From contig VHIT02000052.1 in NCBI GenBank assembly GCA_009768925.2, positions 1 through 64,000 of the forward strand: DNA of 64,000 bases, read 5' to 3'. Position numbers and translations under genes: made by a program. Source of the stretch: Cryptosporidium bovis. Lineage: Eukaryota; Apicomplexa; Conoidasida; Eucoccidiorida; Cryptosporidiidae. The number at the start of each line of letters is the position of its first letter. Positions within the stretch are counted from its first letter, which is position 1. Below, in pieces: positions 29,853 to 38,800 of this stretch. Under the pieces are notes generated by a model. That model was not told where the DNA came from and did no database searches. It saw only the letters and a list, made by a program, of their open reading frames with translations.

Positions 29853-30285
29853 GTTTTAAAGGTTTGTGTAAGAGCAATAAATTCACAAGGTGTTGTAGCT
29901 TAATGCGCCATAAGCGCCTAACTAGAATTGGCGTGGATGAGGAGGGTCAGAAGGGGGAAGAAAAACGGCTTTAATTGGATCCTCAGGTTAAGAAGATTGC
30001 TTCAATGGCATAAATTGACCTAAGTGATAGATATTAACTTATACTCCTAGAATTTGCATGTAGTCTGGAATAATTGTTATTCTTAATTGACAAGAAGAGT
30101 TTTTAAGGTGATTCGAATTGAAACGATTTAATATGAATCAAAGAATTCATATGAATTAAATAAGAGTGAGATAGCATTAACGACAAGCAGTGCGAGCGTG
30201 CCAATTCCTGAAAAAAATAATTCGGGGGGGGGGGGTGAGGATTGATTTAGAAAAGTCTTACATTAGAACTATGAATATAGATAAA
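29853..30285. other. Intergenic region with a GC-rich patch and a poly-G tract
   Basis: This 433-base spacer between the MZT1 start and the PWP1 stop has no ORF. A patch at about 29888-29962 is far more GC-rich than its surroundings and can form short stems (for example GCTTA at 29898-29902 with TAAGC at 29911-29915, and a CGCC/GGCG pair). A run of about twelve G occupies 30224-30235. The patch could be a structured RNA, part of the MZT1 promoter or a 3' UTR. No tRNA cloverleaf can be drawn. Confidence 0.4.
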
Positions 30286-31581
30286 CTATTTACAGCAAAA
30301 ATTCTTTACCACCTGCTTTTCTTGTGCAACATTCCAAAGGACTACAAATTCCCCTCCAAATGCTATTAATGCATCTTCATCAGGGCAACTTGTAGATGTA
30401 AATATCCTTCCGCCTTTTAGTGACTTCTCAATTATGGGATTATTCATATTAGATAAATTCCAAATCTTGGCAGTACCATCAAAACCTGAGCTAACGAGTA
30501 GGTTCGGAATTGATGTGCAACAAATTGAGGTTATTGGTTTCATATTAAAGTTTCCAGGTATAGAAAAGATATTTTTCACGTTGTTTCCTGAGATGACTCT
30601 GAGATCATATCCAGAAATATATCCGTTTTCAGTAGAGATTATTACAGAGTCCCCATTTCCATAAATATTTGCTTCTGGAACAATGATCGATTCAGGATCA
30701 CCCTTCTCTTTCTCATAGACAATTTTAAGACTACTTTTCCCGTCCCTTATGTCTATTAGCTGTATAGTTCTGTCATAATCAGCTGTGATAAGTACGTTGT
30801 TTTCAGTATGATGCCAATTTACACATTGAACTTTGCTGGTGCAGTTATTATATGTATTTACACACTCATTCTCGAGTATATCCCATATTTTAAGTGATTT
30901 GTCTGCGGAACCAGATGCAAGAATTTTGGCGTTTCTTGGATGGGATGCCAAAGACATAACTGCGTCAGAGTGTCCGTTATCATCCTTATTTTTTTTCACA
31001 GAAATTGTAGAAATTGGATAAATTGAATCAACACAGTCTAAGTTCCAAATATTGATTTCGCCACTAAAGGATCCAACGGCAAGTAAATTGTTATTGGAGT
31101 TGAAAGAACCCAATGTTATCCACTCTGAACAGAGTGGATAATCTCCAATTAAAGTATCATGGTGCACATAAAAACTCCCATCTTCAACCGAATATAAGTA
31201 TACCTGTAATGTTGATGTATCATCTTCAATGGATGTGGCAGCAAGAAGTGAATCACCTTCTCTAATGTTAAGTGCTTCATCATCAGAAAATTCACCCTTC
31301 TTTAAGTAAGGGTCCTTGTTGCTAGTTAATAAACTTTTTTCAACATGATGAAAAAAGTTGTCGCCATATTGACAGATTAATTCAGAATCTAAATCTTCAA
31401 ATTCAGAATATTTTCCAGCAAAACCGTAATCACTCTTTAATTCAACATCTCCAGTACTGTGCTCATTTAAGTATCTTTCTATATCCTCATCATTCATACA
31501 ATAATGGGAGTTTCTTATTGGGGACTCCTTTGCATATCCTCTGGGAACCCATGACAGAGAACTTATTGCGTTACTGTCCAT
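30286..31581 (-). CDS. PWP1: PWP1, periodic tryptophan WD-repeat ribosome biogenesis factor
   Basis: A 431-residue protein. Its N-terminus has SSLSWVPRGYAKESP, the PWP1 signature, followed by an acidic region and then at least five WD repeats (for example GHSDAVMSLASHPR...KSLKIWDIL, VQCVNWHHTENN...RTIQLIDIRDG, ITSICCTSIPN...GTAKIWNLS). PWP1 is a nucleolar WD40 protein needed for pre-rRNA transcription and large-subunit maturation. It is slightly shorter than the human protein (about 500 residues). It is divergent from IMP4 across 121 bases, so two ribosome-assembly genes share one promoter region. Confidence 0.93.
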   Translation of the reverse strand: MDSNAISSLSWVPRGYAKESPIRNSHYCMNDEDIERYLNEHSTGDVELKSDYGFAGKYSEFEDLDSELICQYGDNFFHHVEKSLLTSNKDPYLKKGEFSDDEALNIREGDSLLAATSIEDDTSTLQVYLYSVEDGSFYVHHDTLIGDYPLCSEWITLGSFNSNNNLLAVGSFSGEINIWNLDCVDSIYPISTISVKKNKDDNGHSDAVMSLASHPRNAKILASGSADKSLKIWDILENECVNTYNNCTSKVQCVNWHHTENNVLITADYDRTIQLIDIRDGKSSLKIVYEKEKGDPESIIVPEANIYGNGDSVIISTENGYISGYDLRVISGNNVKNIFSIPGNFNMKPITSICCTSIPNLLVSSGFDGTAKIWNLSNMNNPIIEKSLKGGRIFTSTSCPDEDALIAFGGEFVVLWNVAQEKQVVKNFCCK

Positions 31582-31702
31582 CTAAAAAAAAAAGAAATGA
31601 CTTACGGATTTTGTCAACTTTAACTCCGGGGCAATCCCGCATTGTCTCTACCTCGCGGTGTTCCAAAAAAAGAAAGGCAAAAGAAATATTAAGTGATTTG
31701 AA
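31582..31702. promoter_or_regulatory. 121-bp bidirectional promoter of PWP1 and IMP4
   Basis: Both genes start outward from this short segment. It contains a GC-rich core, CGGGGCAATCCCGC at about 31627-31640, an imperfect inverted repeat (GGGG...CCC), in otherwise AT-rich DNA. It probably co-regulates two nucleolar factors. Confidence 0.55.
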
Positions 31703-32569
31703 ATGATCAGAAGGAATGCAAGACAAAGAAAGGAGTATCTTTTTTCAAAAGATGTGGAACTATTGAGAAAAAAAAAATTAGAGAGAACCGCTAAATTGAA
31801 AGAGGCAATTGAAGGTGGGAGGCAGATTCCAACAGAACTTCGAGGAATTTCTGACAAATTGTTAGAAGACATTGACTTGACGGACATTTCAGCTAGTCAA
31901 AAATCATTTATTGATAATGAATACATATCTATTGGACCGCACGAACCGAAAATACTAGTTACTACTTCCAGGAATCCAAGCAATAGGTTAATACAGTTTG
32001 TTAAGGAATTATGCTTAGTTATTCCAAACAGCTCTAGAATAAATAGAGGTGGTCATGTATTGAGGGAATTTAGCGATCTCTGTAGATCAAATGGGGCAAC
32101 TGATCTCATTGTTGTTCATGAACATAGAGGGGAGCCAGACAGTATGGTTGTTTCCCATTTTCCACACGGGCCAACAGCCTATTTTTCACTTAATGAAGTC
32201 ATTTTGAGGCACGACCTACCGAATAAACTATCGAATTTACCTCAGAGTAACCCACATTTAGTATTTCAAGACTTCAATACAGACCTTGGCCGAAGAGTCT
32301 GTGATATTCTGAAACACCTATTCCCTTCTTCAACAGACAAATCACAGAGAGTAATTTCATTTGTCAATATTAATGACCAAATTACTTTTCGCAATTATGT
32401 CTGGAAAAAAGAGGATGATAAGCAAACAGGGAACTTACAGATTGTAGAATTAGGTCCTAGATTTAGGCTTAGACTTTACAAAATTGAACTTGGTACAATT
32501 GAAATGAGAAATCTATCAACAGAATGGGTTCATAGACCATTCTTTAACAAAAGAAAGCTTTTGTTATGA
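31703..32569 (+). CDS. IMP4: IMP4, U3 snoRNP Brix-domain protein
   Basis: A 288-residue protein, the usual IMP4 length. The N-terminal basic helix (MIRRNARQRKEYLFSKDVE, then IPTELR) is typical of IMP4. The Brix/IMP4 domain follows from about residue 80: KILVTTSRNPSNRL, NRGGHVLREFSDLC, DLIVVHEHRGEPDSM, SHFPHGPTAYFSL, and near the end the GPRFRLRLYKIELGT block that defines the family. IMP4 works with IMP3 and MPP10 to pair U3 snoRNA with pre-rRNA in the small-subunit processome. Its stop lies 11 bases from the stop of the convergent coiled-coil gene. Confidence 0.97.
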   Translation: MIRRNARQRKEYLFSKDVELLRKKKLERTAKLKEAIEGGRQIPTELRGISDKLLEDIDLTDISASQKSFIDNEYISIGPHEPKILVTTSRNPSNRLIQFVKELCLVIPNSSRINRGGHVLREFSDLCRSNGATDLIVVHEHRGEPDSMVVSHFPHGPTAYFSLNEVILRHDLPNKLSNLPQSNPHLVFQDFNTDLGRRVCDILKHLFPSSTDKSQRVISFVNINDQITFRNYVWKKEDDKQTGNLQIVELGPRFRLRLYKIELGTIEMRNLSTEWVHRPFFNKRKLLL

Positions 32570-32580
32570 CGTCAAAACAA

Positions 32581-35520
32581 CTAATTATATACATTTTTTT
32601 CTATCCACATCATTCTGGCCTTTGCAGCTTTATTTCGACTTTCGTGAGCATCTTCAAGTATTATTCTTGAAACTTCTGCCTCAGACACCCAACATTGACT
32701 AGTATCAGTCAAGTGGTCAGATAATTCCTTGTTTATTTCTTCTTTGTTCTTAGAAGGATTAATCCTTTTTAATAATACTGTTGAGGGAATGCCAATTTTC
32801 TCTAATTCTGTTGTGTTCTCTTCTATTATTTCCAAAACACTCTTCTGGCCATTTGCCCTCAATATATCTTCAAGGTGTTTTAGTTTTTCAGAAAGATTCC
32901 TAAATCTTCTAGTCTGTTCCAAAATATCTATATAGGCCATTTCACACTGTGCAGACAGAGAGGCTTCAATATCAAAAAAAGTTGATTTTCCACAGTTAAT
33001 TGATTGTGGTTCTAAGAAATCATTGATAATTGATTCTTGCCGTTCGAAGCTTTCCCTTTTACTAGTTAAGTAGTTGCTCGAGGGTGCCGTTGTGGTTTGC
33101 AATATTTGTTGTAATTCGAGTGGTGGGAGATTACCGTTGACTTCAGGTGCTATATTACTCTTGAGTTTTGATGAATATAAATCTATAAAGTCTACTAATT
33201 CATCAATATTTACTTTACCAGTATTTTGAATGCCACCTATTTCTTGAATTGCAGCGATTTCATTTTTAAGTTTTCCCATGGAATTTTCAAAATGTTGTTT
33301 TTCTGATTCTATGGTCTCTTTTAAAGAAATAATTTCATTGTTGAGTGCAATCTTCTCAAATATTAGTTCTTGAATCATCTTTTTCTGTTCGAGGACTTCT
33401 TCAAGTAAATTTTGATTTTCCATTTCAATTAATTTATTTTTACCTTCAATATTAATTATTTCATTCTCATATTTTTCTTTAATTTCCCTTTCACAAATAT
33501 TAATTCGTTCAATATTCTCTTTTTTAAGCCGATTGTTTGTCAGATCAATCTCCTTTCTAAGGTCTGCATTTTCATTCTCTTTAATCACCAACTCTCTTTT
33601 TATTTCATGATAATCTCTCTTTATCTTTTCCAGATACTCTTTCTCTTTCATTTCAATTATATATCTATTTTTGAGTTCTTTATTTATTTCATATTTCTCA
33701 TTTTCTATTTTGAAATTACAAGCTTCCAATCTAGAGATTTTTTGTTCATTCTCATCTTTAACTAACTTTTCGTTTTCCAGTTCTTTTAAGAGTTGTTCGT
33801 TTTCCTTTTTTATTGATTCTAACTCCAAGTCCTTTTTCATAATAATTTGAAATTGATTTGATAGTGCATCATTTAACTCTTTGTTTTCTCTCACTAGTGA
33901 TTTTAACTTCGAATCATAGTCATCAGTCCTATTATTCATTTCTTTGACCTTTTGTTTTGTTTCATTAAGTTCGACAAATGTTTGACCAAGTCTACTTAAA
34001 GCATTGTTTAGATCTGAAGACTTTAATTCAATTTCATCTTTATATTTTTTAATTTCTAAATCAAGTAAAGCTACCTTCTCACGAGAATCGTTTATTGTTT
34101 TTTTTTCTTCGTTAAACTTTTCTTGGTATTCTACTACCTCTAATTGCAAAAAGTTATTTTTTTCTTCCAATTCACCTATTTTAGCACGATAGCATTCAAG
34201 AATTGATTGTATAATAGAATTTTCTTTTGTTTTTCTTTCAATGTTGCCTTTTAATTCAATTAAATTTGATTCGAGTCTTTTATTTTCCTCAGAAAGTAAT
34301 GTCATATTCTTATGAAGTTGTTCTTCCTGTCTTCTTTTGTCCTTTAATATATCTTTTAAAAAAATGAGTTCTTCATTTAATGACTTATTATCCACACAAT
34401 TATGGGACTTTGCTTCGTTTATTTTGTCAAGTACACCTATATTCTCTAACTTAGAAATGAAATTCTCAAGTTCCTTTGATTTATTATTTACTTTTTCCAG
34501 CTCAGCTGTTGATTGTTTATATTTTTCTTCCAATGAGATCAAGGAATTCATGAGATTGGTATTTTCCATTTCAATATGTGAATTATTGGTTTTTATCCGA
34601 GATTCAAGGTCTTCTTTTTCGCTTAATAATTTTTTTTTTTCATCAATTAATTTACAATTCTCGTTTTTTAACAACTGTAATGAATCAGTCAATTTCATAA
34701 TCAAAGATTTTTTTTCAGCAATCTCACTTTTTCGTCTTATATTAAATTCATAGATTTTATTCGCTTCACGTGATAGCTTTTCAAAAACACTTGACCCACT
34801 GTTTACGTAATCTGTAAATTCCACCTTTAATTGTAGGTACATCATTTTAATTGAAGCTTCAACTTTTTTGGCTTGTCGAATTCTTCTTATCAACCACAAA
34901 TTTAATTGATAAATTCTTTCAATCGATACACAATTATGAAGACTCATTAAAGGTACCTCATTGCTAGAGTGTGATGGAATTTTTTTAACAGTTGTCTCAT
35001 TTAAATTTATCTTGCTTTCGAATATAGAGTCAGTCGAATTATTGGGTTGGTTACTTAATAAGTCGGCATCATTCTGAAAATAAGGAATACTAGCATAATT
35101 TAATTGATAATTAGATGAATCAAATACTTTCAAATTATTTGGAAAATTGTAAAAAAATTCTGACTTAGATCCTTGATTAAACACAACTTTTTTAAGGACC
35201 TCCACATCCTTTTGTAATGATTGCCCTTCCTTCACGGTTTGTGCCAATTCCTTCAAGAGTTCGTTAGTTGTTTTAGATGAATCACTTTTTAGATCTTCAT
35301 CCAGGTTATTTGTAGTAAATTTTCTTTCTTTTTTATTAGATCTACTTGGTGTATATTTCTTATCGTCAGTTTTTTTGGAATCGCGTTTAGGTGTGAAAAA
35401 TGATTTATCTTCTTTATTCGCATTTTCAGATCTCAAATCCCTTGAAAAGTTTAACTTTGGATCGTTCAAATGCGATTTTAAAATAAAATCAAAAAAATTA
35501 TCATGTGCTGATTTATACAT
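32581..35520 (-). CDS. Long coiled-coil protein, function unknown
   Basis: A 979-residue protein. Residues 1-100 are basic and polar, residues about 200-780 form a nearly uninterrupted Lys/Glu/Asn-rich coiled coil, and the last ~200 residues are more complex, ending with a basic helix (KAARMMWIEKNVYN-like). There is no membrane segment or catalytic motif. The architecture fits a cytoskeletal, centrosomal or tethering protein. I do not recognise orthologues. The N-terminus is fixed by the first ATG after several in-frame stops. Confidence 0.85.
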   Translation of the reverse strand: MYKSAHDNFFDFILKSHLNDPKLNFSRDLRSENANKEDKSFFTPKRDSKKTDDKKYTPSRSNKKERKFTTNNLDEDLKSDSSKTTNELLKELAQTVKEGQSLQKDVEVLKKVVFNQGSKSEFFYNFPNNLKVFDSSNYQLNYASIPYFQNDADLLSNQPNNSTDSIFESKINLNETTVKKIPSHSSNEVPLMSLHNCVSIERIYQLNLWLIRRIRQAKKVEASIKMMYLQLKVEFTDYVNSGSSVFEKLSREANKIYEFNIRRKSEIAEKKSLIMKLTDSLQLLKNENCKLIDEKKKLLSEKEDLESRIKTNNSHIEMENTNLMNSLISLEEKYKQSTAELEKVNNKSKELENFISKLENIGVLDKINEAKSHNCVDNKSLNEELIFLKDILKDKRRQEEQLHKNMTLLSEENKRLESNLIELKGNIERKTKENSIIQSILECYRAKIGELEEKNNFLQLEVVEYQEKFNEEKKTINDSREKVALLDLEIKKYKDEIELKSSDLNNALSRLGQTFVELNETKQKVKEMNNRTDDYDSKLKSLVRENKELNDALSNQFQIIMKKDLELESIKKENEQLLKELENEKLVKDENEQKISRLEACNFKIENEKYEINKELKNRYIIEMKEKEYLEKIKRDYHEIKRELVIKENENADLRKEIDLTNNRLKKENIERINICEREIKEKYENEIINIEGKNKLIEMENQNLLEEVLEQKKMIQELIFEKIALNNEIISLKETIESEKQHFENSMGKLKNEIAAIQEIGGIQNTGKVNIDELVDFIDLYSSKLKSNIAPEVNGNLPPLELQQILQTTTAPSSNYLTSKRESFERQESIINDFLEPQSINCGKSTFFDIEASLSAQCEMAYIDILEQTRRFRNLSEKLKHLEDILRANGQKSVLEIIEENTTELEKIGIPSTVLLKRINPSKNKEEINKELSDHLTDTSQCWVSEAEVSRIILEDAHESRNKAAKARMMWIEKNVYN

Positions 35521-35873
35521 TAGTCAGTTTTTATTAATCTCATGCAATTTACAAAAATTTCAATACATGCACGTGGAGTCAGACCCCTCATTGCGCAATA
35601 TACCGCCACTTTTTAGCAAATGGAAGGAGTTCTTTGTGAATTATAATAAACAGATTTTCTGCAAAGAAAAAAAAACTCATCACAGCATATCTAATTTTTA
35701 AGTAAAACAAGATAGTGTTACTAGATCAAAATTACAAAGATTTGTTAGTCTATTTTTCAAACCATAGTAGAATAATCCTAACATTAAGTATTTATCAAAT
35801 ATTGAGGTACTTCTTGAATTAAATCTCAAAATGTCAGTGTCATCTTTTAGATCATAAGCAAATATATAATTAA
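35521..35873. other. Intergenic region, nothing recognised
   Basis: A 353-base AT-rich spacer between two minus-strand genes. It must contain the promoter of the coiled-coil gene and the 3' UTR of the Ca2+-ATPase. A short GC-richer patch at about 35570-35615 (CACGTGGAGTCAGACCCC) stands out but matches nothing I know. Confidence 0.4.
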
Positions 35874-38800
35874 TCATATGGCTATGTGATAATCACCTAA
35901 ATTTGATTCTGACCCCTTAAGATTCCTTTCCGCTAATAATTTTGCTCTAATTCTTCTTCTTTCCACGACTTTTCGGTATAGTGGCTTTGGTACTAACTCA
36001 TCAAATGCCATATTTAAGAATCCCGCACCTATTGCTATGATATACATCCACCAGTAAATAGTATAGGTTCCAAATATTTGTTGCAATCCAGGTGTGAAGG
36101 TGACAATCAACGTACTACTTGCACTAAGACTACATGCAAAGTGAAGCCAGGGATTGTTAAACAATGGTATTGTGAACCAATCCCACGTTCTCACAGTATA
36201 TGCACGTAACATTTCGCAAAACACGGCAGCAATGAACGATGCTGTTCTGCCCCTGATGGTTCCAAATGCAACTAAATCTATATAATCCGGACCTACAGTG
36301 CCTTTCGGAGGAATGCACCAACCATTTTCACCAGTTACACATCCAAGCCCAAGAATTTCCGCCTTTTCATATATTTCTTTAATATAAGTAATATCTGAAG
36401 GTGAGAGAAATGAATTTGCTTCACCTGCTACAACTCCCAATACCTGTTCCATTCTATTTGTAAGAGGATTGAAGAAATCGATATTTGTGACCCAACCTGT
36501 TTTGTTAATATTTATTAGATTTAACCTCCACTCGCGGGTTTGACAGAAATATCTGCCCTCAGAACTATGAAGACAAAGGGACTCTATTGAACTTCTCTGA
36601 AAAACTCCGAGAGATGAATACATTGAGATAATTAACACTGCTAGAACACAAATGGCTTCAAATATCGCATGTGGGATATTTGCAAAGATCCACCAATCTC
36701 TTGTCATTATTGGACTTTTCTTTGGCCTAGGAGGAACCTTCATCATTTCTGGATTTGGAGGATCAACACTTAATGCAACTGCAGGGCCACCATCTGACAT
36801 CAAATTCAAAAATAGTATTTGAAGTGCTGCAATAGGTATTGGTAGTTGTGCTGCGATCGCAACAGACAAATATAATATTTCGCCAATGTTCGTACCTAAC
36901 AAAAACGCGACGAATTTTTGTACATTTGAATATATTTTCCTACCTTCTTCAATTGCATTAACTATGGTAATAAAGTTGTCGTCAAGAAGTACCATTTCAG
37001 ACGCTCCCTTCGCAACCTCAGTCCCACTTATTCCCATTGAAACACCAATGTCTGCTGCTTTCAAAGCAGGCGCATCGTTTACACCATCGCCCGTCATTGC
37101 TACAACCTCGCCCTGTCTCTGTAAAGAACGAACAATTGCAATTTTATCCTCTGGTTGTGCTCTACAAAAAACACTTACAGAAGATACTATTTTATCAAAT
37201 TCTTCATTCTCTAGGTGTGGTTTTGACGCATCACCGTTTTCATGTAATTGATTACAGACAATTGACCCAGAAGTTGTATTCAAATCGTTAAATTTACTCA
37301 CATGAGACTTCTTGTATACATGCTCGTCTGCAAGCAGCCCTATTGATTTTGCTATTGCACATGCTGTAGGTTGTTGATCTCCTGTAATCATAATTACGCG
37401 TACCCCAGCTTCACAACATTTAGTTATTGCCTTCTCAACTCCATGTCTCGGTGGGTCAAGAGAACCAACCAGTCCTAATAATGCTAATTCATTTCTTTCT
37501 AAGACCAACTTAAGCCTTTTATCGCTGCATTCTTCAGAAATAAGATCTAGAAATTCCTCACTAGTTAAAGGTAAAATTGCTACCCCAAGAACTCTAAGTG
37601 CCTCGCTACTAAGAAGCCTATTTACGTCTTCTATTTCTTTTATTTCTTGAGGCCTTATTCGTTCAGACATGTTTATTTGAATAATTTGATCTTCATCTTT
37701 CCATACTGTATCCGACATATACCCTACATGTTTCACTAGTCTGTCGGGGGCTCCCTTGATTATAGCTACATGTGTAAATATCCCGGAATCTAGGTTATCT
37801 ACTGTTCTTGAGTACCGCAAACATTGGGCGTCTGAGGGATTGGTTTGGTCAGTGTATTTTTTATTTTCTTTCTTTGTCTCATTACAGAATATTATGTCTC
37901 CAAACCGATTGGGAATAGGAAGGGAATGTACAGTCATCATCATTTTTCTTGAAGATGTAAAAGGAACCTCAGCTGATGAAATTCTCTTGTAATTCATTTC
38001 GCAATATATGTCTTGGTTAATTTCATCACAAAGCAAATTGTTTTCTACTGACTCATATGATACATCTCTGTTTTCTGTTGAGCGATGAAAGTCATCCACT
38101 ACAGCTGCATCTGGAGAACTTCCCGTTGTTGCAATTTCTGTTGGGACTGCTTTGTCAATCATATTTCCATATTGCTGATTTAAAATATGCCTCCGTGAGG
38201 AGTTGTTCTCATTAATGGACGTATCAAATATATATTCTCCCTCTTCGTGACCCATTTCTGCAAATTTTTTAAATCCAAATGATGCCTTTGCGGCAGCAAC
38301 AATTAATGCTCCTTCGCTCATATTCCCTCTTGTTTTCCATGATTTTCCTTCATTGTCAAACAGTAATACAGTCCCATAGCTATTCAAATACCCTGCAAGT
38401 AAAGTGCTTCTTACACATTTCGTATACGGCAAGTCGTTATTCAAAGGGTCACCGTAATCTATACATACAGAATTGTAATTTACATATTTAAATGGAACCT
38501 TAGAATTTTGTTTAATGCCGTAACCTTGTTCAATTTCATCACACTCTATTATTTCCAATGTCTTGGTTTTATTGAACGTTGCTAGGTCGAGTATTTCTTC
38601 CTTTATATTTTGAGTAAGTGAAGACGACAAAAAAATTCCACCGTTGGGATCATTTCCTCTCGTTGGGTAGAAAGAAAATAAGGATGTATTGCTATCTTGT
38701 GTAACACTGTTAGTGAACTCAGTTGTTGGATTGCCATTACCAAGATCAAAATTACTGCTTTTTCTTGAAAATGTCGCTAACTTCACTGCTGTCATCTTAC

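Noticed and set aside
29891-29960. A tRNA-like D-arm (TGTAGCTTAATG-type) in the GC-rich patch.
   Set aside because: No matching acceptor stem, anticodon arm or T-loop (GGTTCGA-type) can be drawn.
32729-34753. Plus-strand ORFs across the long coiled-coil gene, rich in Ser, Phe and Leu.
   Set aside because: This is the expected antisense composition of Lys/Glu/Asn-rich coiled-coil codons.
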